From positions 62,001-126,000 of the forward strand of contig NZ_MARB01000003.1 of the NCBI RefSeq assembly GCF_001715975.1: a DNA stretch of 64,000 nt, written 5' to 3'. Origin of the DNA: Candidatus Thiodiazotropha endolucinida (GTDB taxonomy: Bacteria > Pseudomonadota > Gammaproteobacteria > Chromatiales > Chromatiaceae). Below, one piece after another: positions 18,012 through 26,013 of this stretch. Below the pieces are notes generated by a model. The model did not search any database, was not told the origin of the DNA, and saw only the letters and a program-made list of their open reading frames with translations. The position numbers were made by a program, and so were the translations under genes. Position 1 is the stretch's first letter; each line of letters opens with the position of its first letter.

Positions 18012-18677
18012 GTGAAAATACTATTGGTTGAAGATTCCATTCGCCTGCAACGATCACTATATGCCGGTCTGAAAAGACATGGTTTTTCAGTAGATCAGGC
18101 ATTTGACGGTGAACAGGCGTTGACTTTTATAAAACTGAATCGGTATGACACGATCATACTCGATTTGGTTTTGCCGAAGATACATGGGTTGAATGTACTA
18201 TCGACCATGCGTAGTCAAGGCAATAATAGCCAAGTACTGATTCTGTCTGCGAATGATCAGACAGAAGATCGAATTCGTGGTCTTGATCTCGGTGCGGATG
18301 ACTATATGGTCAAGCCTTTTTCATTTGATGAACTCGTTTCGCGACTTCGGGCTTTGAACAGACGTCACTCTGGAATCAAAAATCCTGTTCTCGAAATAGA
18401 GGGTGTCAAAATAGATACAGTGGAGCGCCAGGTAAGCTTTAATGAAAATGTAGTTAGTCTTACACCGCATGAGTTTTAACTACTGGAATATCTCGCTCGC
18501 CGACGTGGACGCGTTTTTTCCCACGATCAGCTCATAGATCAGCTTTACGACGCTGCCAGCTACGTAACACGTAATGCAGTAGAGGCACATATAAGTTCGC
18601 TACGTAAACGTTTGAAGGCATCAGGTGCCCCTGGGCTTGTGAAAACGCGGCGCGGATTCGGTTATTTGGTTGAATAG
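18012..18677 (+). pseudogene. OmpR-family response regulator with an in-frame TAA stop
   Basis: GTG 18012 starts a canonical receiver domain (VKILLVEDS, phospho-acceptor Asp in YDTIILDLVLPKIHG, Lys in GADDYMVKPFSFDEL). A winged-helix DNA-binding domain follows in the same frame to TAG at 18675-18677 (RVFSHDQLIDQLY, RNAVEAHISSLRKRL, TRRGFGYLVE). The codon at 18477-18479, directly after TPHEF, is TAA where the family has an ordinary residue before LLEYLA. Translation would stop after the receiver and linker, leaving no recognition helix. The rest is intact, so the stop is recent, suppressed, or a sequencing error. The kinase gene follows after six bases. Confidence 0.8.
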
Positions 18678-18683
18678 AGTCCC

Positions 18684-20111
18684 GTGAAATCGATCCGCAG
18701 CAGATTAAATCTCACCATCATCGGTACCTTGGTCGTGGTTTTATCATTAACTGCGGTGTTCCTCTATTTGCGGATTTCACAGCAAGTAATCACAGTTTAT
18801 GATACTTCATTGCTCGACAAGGCTAAGGCCTTGATTTCCCTGACAGAACTCGACGAGGAGGGTCTTGAATTTGATTTTGCCGAGGATGGCGTAATGAACG
18901 AATTCGAGTTAGGACCGAATCCACACTATTACCAGCTTTGGCAACTTGGCACTCAGTTACTCATTAAATCACCATCGCTATCGGACTCTAACCTGCCGTT
19001 GATCGGTATTGGGCTGGAGAGGCATCATTTCGCTGATGTAAAACTGCCGGATGGTCGTGCCGGGCGCTTGATTGAGATCAACTTTATGCCCCGTGTTGAG
19101 ATAGATGATGAGGAGGGAGTTGTCGAGATTCCTGAGCCCAAACCGATCTCGCTGGTCTATGCCCGAGAAAGAAGAACCCTTGATGATACACTTTTTGCAA
19201 TTGGGCTCACCATCTTTACCATCGTCATTGTTGTACTTATGGCCACCTCTTTACTGGTCTGGCACCTGGTTGGAAGAGGTCTATTGCCACTCTCGACACT
19301 GGCGAGACAGGTGAGCGAAATTGATGAATCCAGCTTAAGCGTGCGTCTGAGTCAACAAGGTGAGCAAAGTCTTGAAATCAAGCCAATTATAGACCAATTA
19401 AACAATTTTCTAGTACGCCTGCAATCTGCATTTGAGCGGGAAAAGCGCTTTTCGTCCAATGTTGCTCACGAACTGCGCACACCACTCTCCGAATTGAAAA
19501 CGCTCTCCGAAGTGGGACAGATGATACCGGATGACAGAGAACAGCTCACTGAATTTTTCAGGGATGTGAGTGAAATTTCCAACCAGATGGAGAAGGTGGT
19601 CATCACCCTTCTTGAGCTGGCGAGATCTGATGCAGGCCTGTTGAATAGCGATCCGCAAGAGATCCTGCTATCTGATTTTTGTGATTCGGTCTGGCAAATG
19701 GCGATCAATGAGCATGAGGTTAGTAAAAATTTGGTCAAACATATACCAGAGGGCCTGATAATCTCCACAGATCGGGAAAAATTCGCGATGATACTCAGCA
19801 ATATATTTGTCAACGCGATCAACTATAGTCCACAGGAAGCAGATATTAAGTTAAGCGTGGAAATTAAGAATGACCACATCGTACTCAGGGTCAAGAATGT
19901 CGCTACTGACTTGAGACCGGAAGATATAGTACACATGAAGGATCGCTTCTGGCGTAAAAACAAATCACAAGGAAAAACCAGTCACTCAGGCCTTGGTCTC
20001 ACACTAGTGTATGCTTTGGCACGAATTCTTAAACTTGATATTAGCTTGGATCTGGATAGCCAGAGCATGTTTATGGTAACTATTTCCGGTGTACCACTGG
20101 TACTGGAGTGA
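18684..20111 (+). CDS. Sensor histidine kinase
   Basis: A 475-residue membrane kinase starting at GTG 18684, six bases after the regulator frame. It has a first membrane segment (about 9-29), a periplasmic sensor part of about 140 residues rich in acidic groups, a second membrane segment (about 172-194), a HAMP region, and the phospho-acceptor His in FSSNVAHELRTPLSELKTL. A HATPase domain follows, with N-box NIFVNAINYSP and G-box HSGLGLTLVYALA. It belongs with the regulator just upstream. The neighbouring PepSY and barrel genes suggest envelope-stress or cation sensing, but that is inference. Confidence 0.9.
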   Translation: MKSIRSRLNLTIIGTLVVVLSLTAVFLYLRISQQVITVYDTSLLDKAKALISLTELDEEGLEFDFAEDGVMNEFELGPNPHYYQLWQLGTQLLIKSPSLSDSNLPLIGIGLERHHFADVKLPDGRAGRLIEINFMPRVEIDDEEGVVEIPEPKPISLVYARERRTLDDTLFAIGLTIFTIVIVVLMATSLLVWHLVGRGLLPLSTLARQVSEIDESSLSVRLSQQGEQSLEIKPIIDQLNNFLVRLQSAFEREKRFSSNVAHELRTPLSELKTLSEVGQMIPDDREQLTEFFRDVSEISNQMEKVVITLLELARSDAGLLNSDPQEILLSDFCDSVWQMAINEHEVSKNLVKHIPEGLIISTDREKFAMILSNIFVNAINYSPQEADIKLSVEIKNDHIVLRVKNVATDLRPEDIVHMKDRFWRKNKSQGKTSHSGLGLTLVYALARILKLDISLDLDSQSMFMVTISGVPLVLE

Positions 20112-20118
20112 TCGGCTA

Positions 20119-21462
20119 TTAAAATTTATAGGCGAAGTCGATACCGATATAGTCAATAGAGTCTTGCCGGTATTCGGCATAAGCACTGCCTGGCTTGAAT
20201 TTAGCGTAAGTGAAAAACAGTTCCAAGGTTTCCTCATATTCTATGCTATAGACCAGATCCAACTCCTTGCCTAAATCACGGCTAGCCCCAGATGGGTCCA
20301 CCTCGATAGTAGCGTCGCGTATTTCATCCGATAACTTATCCTGCCTGTAGTCAAAGTGCATCAATGCAAACGACATGTTCTCAGCTATCCGCCACTGAAG
20401 GCCAAACATGTTGACCTTAAGATTGGATATTTCCGGCTGATATAGCTCGCCGTAGGATTCAAGATCTCCCTGCAAACCGGTTTGACGATAAGATTTGTTA
20501 TGACGGTCTCCCAGATCAGAGTCACCAGACCCATTTACGCCAGCGATAATCAGTGAGAACTCATCCATTTCGCGAGGTGTCCAGCGCAGCAAGTAGCCGC
20601 TGGCCGTGCCATTGATATGTTCATCTTCCCGTTCACTGACTTCAACGATACCTGAAGATGAATCCTCGAACTCATAGATAGCAGATCTACCGCTTATCTC
20701 GGAATAGTGAAGTTCCAGATCGATCTCTCCTATCACGTGATGTTCAATCCCGGCAACATAACTGATTCCTTTCCAGATTAAGTCAGCATCTTCTTCATCG
20801 ATCTTCTCAATATCTTCAAGATCGCCTACCCGATAGTTAGGCGATTTGTCATCATGCTTGAGGTAATAAAAGTTGAGGAACTGTCCATCCATGATCTCCC
20901 AGCTCATACTGAAAATCAGACGTTGAACATCGTCCAGTTCAGGATCAATAAAATCCTCATCCGTAGATTCTGGCGCCTGCTCTTCAGCCATGGCAAGAAA
21001 AGTCTCAAAGTCACCAAACCACAACTGCAAACTGATGATATCCAATTCATCGTCCCACCAGGACCACCACTGGCTGATGCTTTCATGTTCTACGCGCCCA
21101 AGATTTATTTCAGAATCTATGATATCGCCAAATAAAAAGGCAACTCCCAGTTCTCTGAACTCCAATCCAGTGCGCGTGTTTTTCATGTCTGCACTTTTTA
21201 TGGTTTCTTTTTCATCAATCAATGCGCCGGTAAAGAACAGATTAAATTTGTCGTTTACCCAGTATTCGAAATCGAATTCGAATTCCATTTCCTGCTCTAC
21301 CAGTCGATTATGCTCAGCTTCACTGCCAAGGCTCAAGCCATCTAATTCGTTGAATTCAATGTCAATTTCGAAATCGGCATAAAGGTGTCCGCCGCTCTGC
21401 GCAGAAGCAGGCGATGCATGCAAGAGGCTAAAAATAATGGTGACCGGAATTAATTGCCGCAA
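20119..21462 (-). CDS. Outer-membrane beta-barrel protein, alginate-export-like
   Basis: A 447-residue exported protein. TTG at 21462 is the likely start, since TGAGGA lies seven bases before it. A signal peptide ends near SPASAQS. The body alternates polar and hydrophobic residues in amphipathic strands rich in Tyr, Phe and Asp/Glu, and the last residues are DYIGIDFAYKF, a typical C-terminal Phe barrel signature. The layout recalls the alginate-export/AlgE-like porin family, though the match is by eye only. It is strongly acidic, which could suit a cation or polysaccharide channel. It converges on the kinase gene with only seven bases between the stops. Confidence 0.7.
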   Translation of the reverse strand: MRQLIPVTIIFSLLHASPASAQSGGHLYADFEIDIEFNELDGLSLGSEAEHNRLVEQEMEFEFDFEYWVNDKFNLFFTGALIDEKETIKSADMKNTRTGLEFRELGVAFLFGDIIDSEINLGRVEHESISQWWSWWDDELDIISLQLWFGDFETFLAMAEEQAPESTDEDFIDPELDDVQRLIFSMSWEIMDGQFLNFYYLKHDDKSPNYRVGDLEDIEKIDEEDADLIWKGISYVAGIEHHVIGEIDLELHYSEISGRSAIYEFEDSSSGIVEVSEREDEHINGTASGYLLRWTPREMDEFSLIIAGVNGSGDSDLGDRHNKSYRQTGLQGDLESYGELYQPEISNLKVNMFGLQWRIAENMSFALMHFDYRQDKLSDEIRDATIEVDPSGASRDLGKELDLVYSIEYEETLELFFTYAKFKPGSAYAEYRQDSIDYIGIDFAYKF

Positions 21463-21715
21463 TGCCCAATCCTCAGGTTATCTTCAGATAGGTAAATTAA
21501 ACTCTCCATGAAGTATGAGGCTAGCAGGGCCTAATCTGGAGCTGGTATATGCTCACCAGCTTACATCTTCACCATTAAAACGAGGACGCAAGGATTAGAA
21601 AAAAGCATAGCAAAAACAATCTTGAATAAAAAATAATAATTTCCTGAACCGCAAATTATTTATATAGAGTTTGTGGTAAAGGTTTTATTGTCTCTGTCAC
21701 TGCCTAATTATGTAC

Positions 21716-21961
21716 TCAATCGTCGATATCAACCTTAATGATACTTCCATCAAGCCCAATGATGGCCTCAAGTCTATTGCCATCATGTCTGAAGTCTACT
21801 TCATAGATCTTTTCTCCCTTATAAGTCTCTTTTTCAACTTCACTAATTCTCGCACCGGGATAGGCTTCTTTTATAATTTTTCTGACATCACTTTTACTTA
21901 GCGCAACAGCTTGGCTAGCAAAAAGCATAAACCCAATAAAAATCGATGTGGTTATTTTCAT
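21716..21961 (-). CDS. Small periplasmic PepSY-domain protein
   Basis: An 81-residue protein. A signal peptide of about 20 residues (ending SQAVALS) is followed by a single PepSY-like unit: KSDVRKIIKEAYPGARISEVEKET, then KIYEVDFRHDGNRLEAIIGLDGSIIKVDIDD. PepSY modules are thought to modulate proteases or bind ligands and often accompany two-component systems. AGGAAG lies about seven bases before the ATG. Four phased TCAG boxes lie upstream, between it and the divergent exported-protein gene. Confidence 0.8.
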   Translation of the reverse strand: MKITTSIFIGFMLFASQAVALSKSDVRKIIKEAYPGARISEVEKETYKGEKIYEVDFRHDGNRLEAIIGLDGSIIKVDIDD

Positions 21962-22015
21962 GTGTTGCTTCCTGAAGATGATTCATAACGACATGAGTGT
22001 AATCTGATTAAAGAT

Positions 22016-22056
22016 ATTCAGTAAACATTCAGTTTAATATCAGGCTAATTTCAGGT
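22016..22056. promoter_or_regulatory. Four direct repeats of (A/T)TCAG at exact 11-bp spacing
   Basis: TTCAG at 22017, TTCAG at 22028, ATCAGG at 22039 and TTCAGG at 22050: four boxes with an exact 11-base period in the 161-base gap between the divergent PepSY and exported-protein genes. OmpR-type regulators bind such phased direct repeats. The same pair spacing appears upstream of the regulator gene (17899) and, less convincingly, at the start of the barrel gene (21472-21488). This is the best candidate for the operator of the island's two-component system. Confidence 0.55.
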
Positions 22057-22122
22057 CATGGGTACAAAATATCTTATGCATGGAGTCTGTAAATATCAAA
22101 TATCAACAGAGGAGAAAGTAAA

Positions 22123-22884
22123 ATGAACCATGTAAATCTACCCATCTATTTTATCACTGCGGGCTTTATTCTTGCATCATCAACTGGTATTGCAGGTGAG
22201 GATATACCATTCGATGAAGCTGAACTATTCTTCGAATTGAATGATACTGATGGCGATCTCGGTATTCATGGCAAAGTGGATGGGGATGAGTGGAAACGTC
22301 TAGAAATTGAGGATCCCAATGAGCGCCGCATGATGACTTTACGGGCAAATGGACGCCTCAAACGACAGGGTATCACCGAGCTTTTTTTCGAGAGTGCTGA
22401 ACCGACTTTCGATGAACTTGAACCTGCGCATTTCTTTAAACGGTTTCCTGAGGGAATTTACGAAATAGAGGGCATCACTCTGGATGGGGAGGAGCGTGAA
22501 AATGAAGTATTTCTATCTCATGTTATTCCTGCCGCTCCTGACAATGTAACCGTCAATGGTATGCCAGCAGCAGAAGACTGTGATGCTGATCTACTACCTG
22601 TCGTTAATGCACCGGTAACCTTGACATGGGAACCGGTACTCGGTTCACACAACGAACTGGGAAAGGAAGGTGATGTAGTGGTTCGTTACTATGAAGTTGT
22701 TGTTGAGATCGATGACACGGATTACAAGTCAACAAGCATCATACCTGGTGACCTAACACAATGGACCGTCGCTGATCCAGATTTTTTTACTCTGTCAGAG
22801 GAGGGTGAATATAAGTTTGAAATTCTCGTTAGGGCAGAGAGCGGTAATAAATCTGCGGTTGAAAGCTGCTTTATTGTTGAATGA
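22123..22884 (+). CDS. Exported acidic protein of unknown function
   Basis: A 253-residue protein with a signal peptide (cleavage near SSTGIAGED) and a GAGGAG ribosome site. It is strongly acidic, with several DG/ND clusters such as ELNDTDGDLGIHGKVDGDEW near the N-terminus. The C-terminal half (about 150-253) reads like a fibronectin-type beta-sandwich (VTLTWEPVLG, VVRYYEVVVEIDDTDY, EGEYKFEILVRAESGNKS). I do not recognise the family. Being divergent from the PepSY gene across the phased repeats, it is probably under the same control. A G/C-rich hairpin follows the stop. Confidence 0.65.
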   Translation: MNHVNLPIYFITAGFILASSTGIAGEDIPFDEAELFFELNDTDGDLGIHGKVDGDEWKRLEIEDPNERRMMTLRANGRLKRQGITELFFESAEPTFDELEPAHFFKRFPEGIYEIEGITLDGEERENEVFLSHVIPAAPDNVTVNGMPAAEDCDADLLPVVNAPVTLTWEPVLGSHNELGKEGDVVVRYYEVVVEIDDTDYKSTSIIPGDLTQWTVADPDFFTLSEEGEYKFEILVRAESGNKSAVESCFIVE

Positions 22885-22895
22885 TACTGACCAAA

Positions 22896-22915
22896 CCCCT
22901 CCCGTTAGGGAGGGG
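22896..22915 (+). terminator. GC-rich hairpin between exported-protein and HEAT-protein genes
   Basis: Eight-base arms, CCCCTCCC and GGGAGGGG, around GTTA. There is no T-run afterwards, so it may reduce rather than end transcription into the next gene 25 bases away. Confidence 0.5.
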
Positions 22916-22939
22916 CATTAAGACAGGAGCTAGACTGCT

Positions 22940-23704
22940 ATGAAAGTTACAGGATCTATACTGCTGGCTCTATTCGTGATTGTTGGTGGTTATTGGATTT
23001 GTAGTACCCAGAGTCACAACGAGATAGCTATTTACGAGAATGTTATAGAACAATCTAATAAGCCGTCTCCAGCACAAGACATATCCCACCAAGACTCGAG
23101 CAACGTAGATAAAACTGTGCAGGGCGAAAATCCGGAAATATTGAATAATACCCCAATTAACCCGCCAGAAGAGAGATATTCTGCAGAGCTCCAATGGATA
23201 GAAATGGTTGAAGATAAAAATCTATCCGCTATAGATACAATGCATCACTTACAACCCATGTTATCCCATAGTGAAGCTGTACTGCGTCTAGCAGCAGTAA
23301 ATGCGATCAGCGGATATAAGCATAGTGAAATTAATCATCCCCTTATTGATGTCCTATACGATCCCAATCCTGTCATACGGGCAACAGTCGTTGAGTCACT
23401 CAGTATGCAAATGAATGACTCTATGATCGCCTATATAGAGCCCGCTCTCTATGACCCAAACCTGCAAGTGAGGATCGCGGCAATCTGGGCTATCGCTGAA
23501 CTTGAAAGCGAACAGGGGGTTTATGCGTTGGCAGCTCTGTTGTCGGACCAAAATGATGATATACGGTTAAATGCCGTGGCGGCATTGGGAGAGATCGGGA
23601 GAGAAACATCAATGCATTATCTAAACAATCTAAGGCATGATTCCGAAGAGAGAATACGCCGAAATGTAGCTGCTATCTTGGATGAAATAGCAATTGACTT
23701 TTAA
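22940..23704 (+). CDS. Exported or membrane-anchored HEAT-repeat protein
   Basis: A 254-residue protein. The N-terminal hydrophobic segment (about 5-22) is followed by a polar linker to about residue 80. The rest is a run of about five HEAT-like repeats with the usual pattern: VLRLAAVNAISGY, VIRATVVESLSM, QVRIAAIWAIAELES, DIRLNAVAALGEIG and RIRRNVAAILDEI. HEAT arrays are protein-binding scaffolds; here it would act in the periplasm. An AGGAG site precedes the ATG. It follows the acidic exported protein and probably forms an operon with it. Confidence 0.75.
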   Translation: MKVTGSILLALFVIVGGYWICSTQSHNEIAIYENVIEQSNKPSPAQDISHQDSSNVDKTVQGENPEILNNTPINPPEERYSAELQWIEMVEDKNLSAIDTMHHLQPMLSHSEAVLRLAAVNAISGYKHSEINHPLIDVLYDPNPVIRATVVESLSMQMNDSMIAYIEPALYDPNLQVRIAAIWAIAELESEQGVYALAALLSDQNDDIRLNAVAALGEIGRETSMHYLNNLRHDSEERIRRNVAAILDEIAIDF

Positions 23705-23932
23705 CGGTAGATCTCAGCTATGTTCGTTAATTCTGTTCCACCCTTTCTCAAAAGGACAGAACCAGCTGAATACAATCACTACCATTAATGTTTTTATCTC
23801 TAGTTTGGATACGAGAATAATCTATTGAGATCGGTATAAATCTTTGCATGATGGGCAATATCGAATTCTAGCCTTTTAATTCAATAGCTTAGGCAGGTGT
23901 CCGCAATACTATCCGCACTGTGACCAGTAAGC

Positions 23933-24142
23933 ATGGGCTGGTATCTAAATCGAATTAGCCGTCCAACCAGAGCTGAAACGGGCATGGAAGAGGTCAATAC
24001 GGAGAATAATCTTGCAAAGTGCTCGCAAGATACAGCTTACCGGGACATTCTGGATCTTATTGAACGAAATGCATTACAAAAAGACCCAGGTGGTGGACGC
24101 AGCACTAGTTATTCGCTTGTACCGGCCATTATGGGCGTCTAG
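23933..24142 (+). pseudogene. Fragment of a Fic-family protein (C-terminal winged helix)
   Basis: A 69-codon frame whose middle, AKCSQDTAYRDILDLIERNA, followed by a GGGRSTSYSL segment, matches the C-terminal helix-turn-helix found at the end of many Fic/DUF4172 AMPylation proteins. The Fic catalytic core (HPFxxGNGR) is absent here and upstream. It is therefore a remnant, possibly of a toxin-like or regulatory Fic gene once carried by the island. Confidence 0.6.
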
Positions 24143-24149
24143 AACAACG

Positions 24150-24290
24150 CTGGGGATAGACTGACCGAGATCAGGCCTAGTACTCAGGTCCAACTGGCCT
24201 GGAGCAATACGCAGAACCCTGAATCAAAACTGACCAGACGACCTGAAAGCTATAGAAATGAAAAAGGCCTGATGCTCGTCAGGCCTTTTT
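24150..24290 (+). repeat. Diverged duplicate of the 3' end of the gene at 16.2-17.1 kb
   Basis: The bases from about 24153 align by eye with 17010-17141. Codons for LTEI, STQ, QLAW and SN are kept, one base is lost after AATACG, and the terminator hairpin is intact (24261-24290). The copy ends at tRNA-Met. With the copy at 17.1 kb it brackets a 7-kb AT-rich segment. Confidence 0.75.
24261..24290. terminator. Bidirectional terminator next to tRNA-Met
   Basis: Twelve-base arms AAAAAGGCCTGA and TCGTCAGGCCTTTTT (partly) around a short loop, with A and T runs on both sides. It serves the decayed frame on the plus strand and tRNA-Met on the minus strand. Confidence 0.8.
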
Positions 24291-24295
24291 GCATA

Positions 24296-24372
24296 TGGTA
24301 GCAAGGGGCAGATTCGAACTGCCGACCCCAGCATTATGAGTGCTGTGCTCTAACCAGCTGAGCTACCTTGCC
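24296..24372 (-). tRNA. tRNA-Met (anticodon CAT), elongator type
   Basis: A 77-base tRNA read on the minus strand, with CCA encoded. The acceptor stem pairs GGCAAGG with CCTTGCT (one G-U pair), the D arm is AGCTCAGCTGGTTAGAGC, the anticodon loop is CTCATAA, and the T arm contains GTTCGAATC. The sequence resembles elongator tRNA-Met rather than initiator or tRNA-Ile2. Its 3' end serves as the right boundary of the 7-kb island. The ychF gene lies 54 bases upstream on the same strand. Confidence 0.93.
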
Positions 24373-24426
24373 AGAAGTTGTTGTGAAGGGCGTGGAATAT
24401 ACTGTTGCCATACCCCCCTGTCAATA

Positions 24427-25518
24427 TCAGACGTTAAATCGGAAGTGGATGACATCGCCATCCCTGACTAAATACTCCTTGCCCTCGGATCGTAGTTTAC
24501 CGGCTTCTCTCGCACCCTGCTCCCCTTTACAAGCGACAAAATCCTCGTAGGCCACGACCTCGGCACGAATAAAGCCTCGTTCGAAATCTGTATGGATGAC
24601 ACCGGCCGCCTGTGGTGCCGTGGCGCTGACAGGTATGGTCCAGGCCCTCACCTCTTTCTCACCGGCGGTGAAATAGGTTTCAAGGCCCAGTAGTTTGTAA
24701 CCTGCCCTGACCACCCGGTTCAAACCCGGCTCCTCCAGCCCCAGGTCGGCCAGGAACTCACCTCTTTCGTCTTCATCCAGCTCGACTATTTCAGCTTCAA
24801 TGGCGGCGCAAACCGGGACCACCTCCGCGCCTTCACCAGCCGCCAAGGCGGATAAGGCATCCAGATGAGGATTGCCTGTAAAACCGTCTTCCGCCACATT
24901 GGCGATATAGAGTACCGGCTTGATCGTGAGCAGAAACAGATCGCGGAGCTCCTCCCTTTCGTCGTCGTCCAATTCCATACTGCGAACCGGTTTCGCCTCG
25001 TTCAAATGGTCGCGTACCCTCTCCAGCAAGGCCTTACGCGCCAATACCTTCTTGTCACCGGTCTTGGCCTGTCTGACGCTTTTCTCAAGCGCCTTCTCAA
25101 CCGACTCCAGGTCGGCCAGGCCCAGCTCGGTATTAATAACCTCCACGTCCCTGACCGGATCGACCCGACCGGCCACATGCACCACGTCACTGTCTTCAAA
25201 ACAGCGTACCACTTGCGCGATGGCGTCTGTCTCGCGGATATTGGCGAGAAATTTATTCCCCAATCCTTCCCCTTTTGACGCGCCGGCGACCAGACCCGCG
25301 ATATCCACGAACTGCATACTGGTGGGGATGACGGCTTGCGGGTTGACTATCGATGCGATCACATCCAGGCGGGCATCCGGCAGGGGCACCACACCGACAT
25401 TGGGATCGATGGTGCAAAAGGGGTAGTTTTCCGCTGCGATTGTAGCCTTGGTCAAGGCATTGAACAGGGTTGACTTACCGACATTCGGCAGACCCACGAT
25501 ACCGCATTTGAATCCCAT
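24427..25518 (-). CDS. ychF: YchF/OLA1-type P-loop ATPase
   Basis: A 363-residue protein from ATG 25518, the same length as E. coli YchF; the frame is open 10 codons further but the family start is [17 protein letters not shown]. It has the P-loop GLPNVGKST, the switch [19 protein letters not shown], an ATP-specifying NxxE-type motif, a helical insert, and the C-terminal TGS domain ending [16 protein letters not shown]. YchF binds ribosomes and responds to oxidative stress. In many gammaproteobacteria pth lies directly upstream; here it does not. Confidence 0.95.
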   Translation of the reverse strand: MGFKCGIVGLPNVGKSTLFNALTKATIAAENYPFCTIDPNVGVVPLPDARLDVIASIVNPQAVIPTSMQFVDIAGLVAGASKGEGLGNKFLANIRETDAIAQVVRCFEDSDVVHVAGRVDPVRDVEVINTELGLADLESVEKALEKSVRQAKTGDKKVLARKALLERVRDHLNEAKPVRSMELDDDEREELRDLFLLTIKPVLYIANVAEDGFTGNPHLDALSALAAGEGAEVVPVCAAIEAEIVELDEDERGEFLADLGLEEPGLNRVVRAGYKLLGLETYFTAGEKEVRAWTIPVSATAPQAAGVIHTDFERGFIRAEVVAYEDFVACKGEQGAREAGKLRSEGKEYLVRDGDVIHFRFNV

Positions 25519-25650
25519 CTGGAACGACCCCTGGAAAAAAAGGGGCAAGCATACCGGAAAGGAGGGCCGATGGGCAGCCCTCTGATGTCATTACCGGCGC
25601 CCTGCTTTATGAACCGCTGTCAGAAAACAGTGCTGTGCCGAGATCAATCA

Positions 25651-25956
25651 CTACTGAATGACGAATAGTTTACCGAAATTGGCTATTCGCAGCACATCCT
25701 GCACTGCCTCGTTACCGTTTTTAAGAATCACACCATCGGTATCTTTGGCACTGTGCTCACGAAGTTGCAGTAGCATGCCCATCGCGGAACTGTCCAGATA
25801 CTCGGCATTGGTCAGATCTACAACATAATTTTTCTCACCCCTTGGAAAGGCCTTATACGCCTGCATGAACGCCTGATGGGTGGAAAAATCAAACCGTCCG
25901 GATACCACTATGGTGACGCTTTTTTCATCGGAGGAAAGCTCGCTGGATATGGACAT
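25651..25956 (-). CDS. STAS-domain protein (anti-sigma factor antagonist type)
   Basis: A 101-residue single STAS domain. The phosphorylatable-serine region is seen as NAEYLDSSAMGMLLQLREHS (about 50-69), with the conserved DSSAMG. Such proteins bind anti-sigma or switch kinases and are released by phosphorylation of that Ser. AAGGAG lies just before the ATG. The gene follows the ParA-type ATPase on the same strand with a gap of about 60 bases, so the two are probably co-expressed; a partner kinase is not in the window. Confidence 0.88.
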   Translation of the reverse strand: MSISSELSSDEKSVTIVVSGRFDFSTHQAFMQAYKAFPRGEKNYVVDLTNAEYLDSSAMGMLLQLREHSAKDTDGVILKNGNEAVQDVLRIANFGKLFVIQ

Positions 25957-26013
25957 TGTATCTCCTTGCCACTTGTATGCATGCTTTAAATATCGTCATG
26001 TATCGGCCAAGCT

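Larger units (their letters stand above)
23705..24295. other. Right end of the island: decayed sequence
   Basis: About 590 bases holding a fragment of a Fic-type protein (23933-24142) and, at 24143-24290, a diverged copy of the last codons and terminator of the 303-residue protein gene found at 17.0 kb. Nothing else is supported. Confidence 0.6.
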
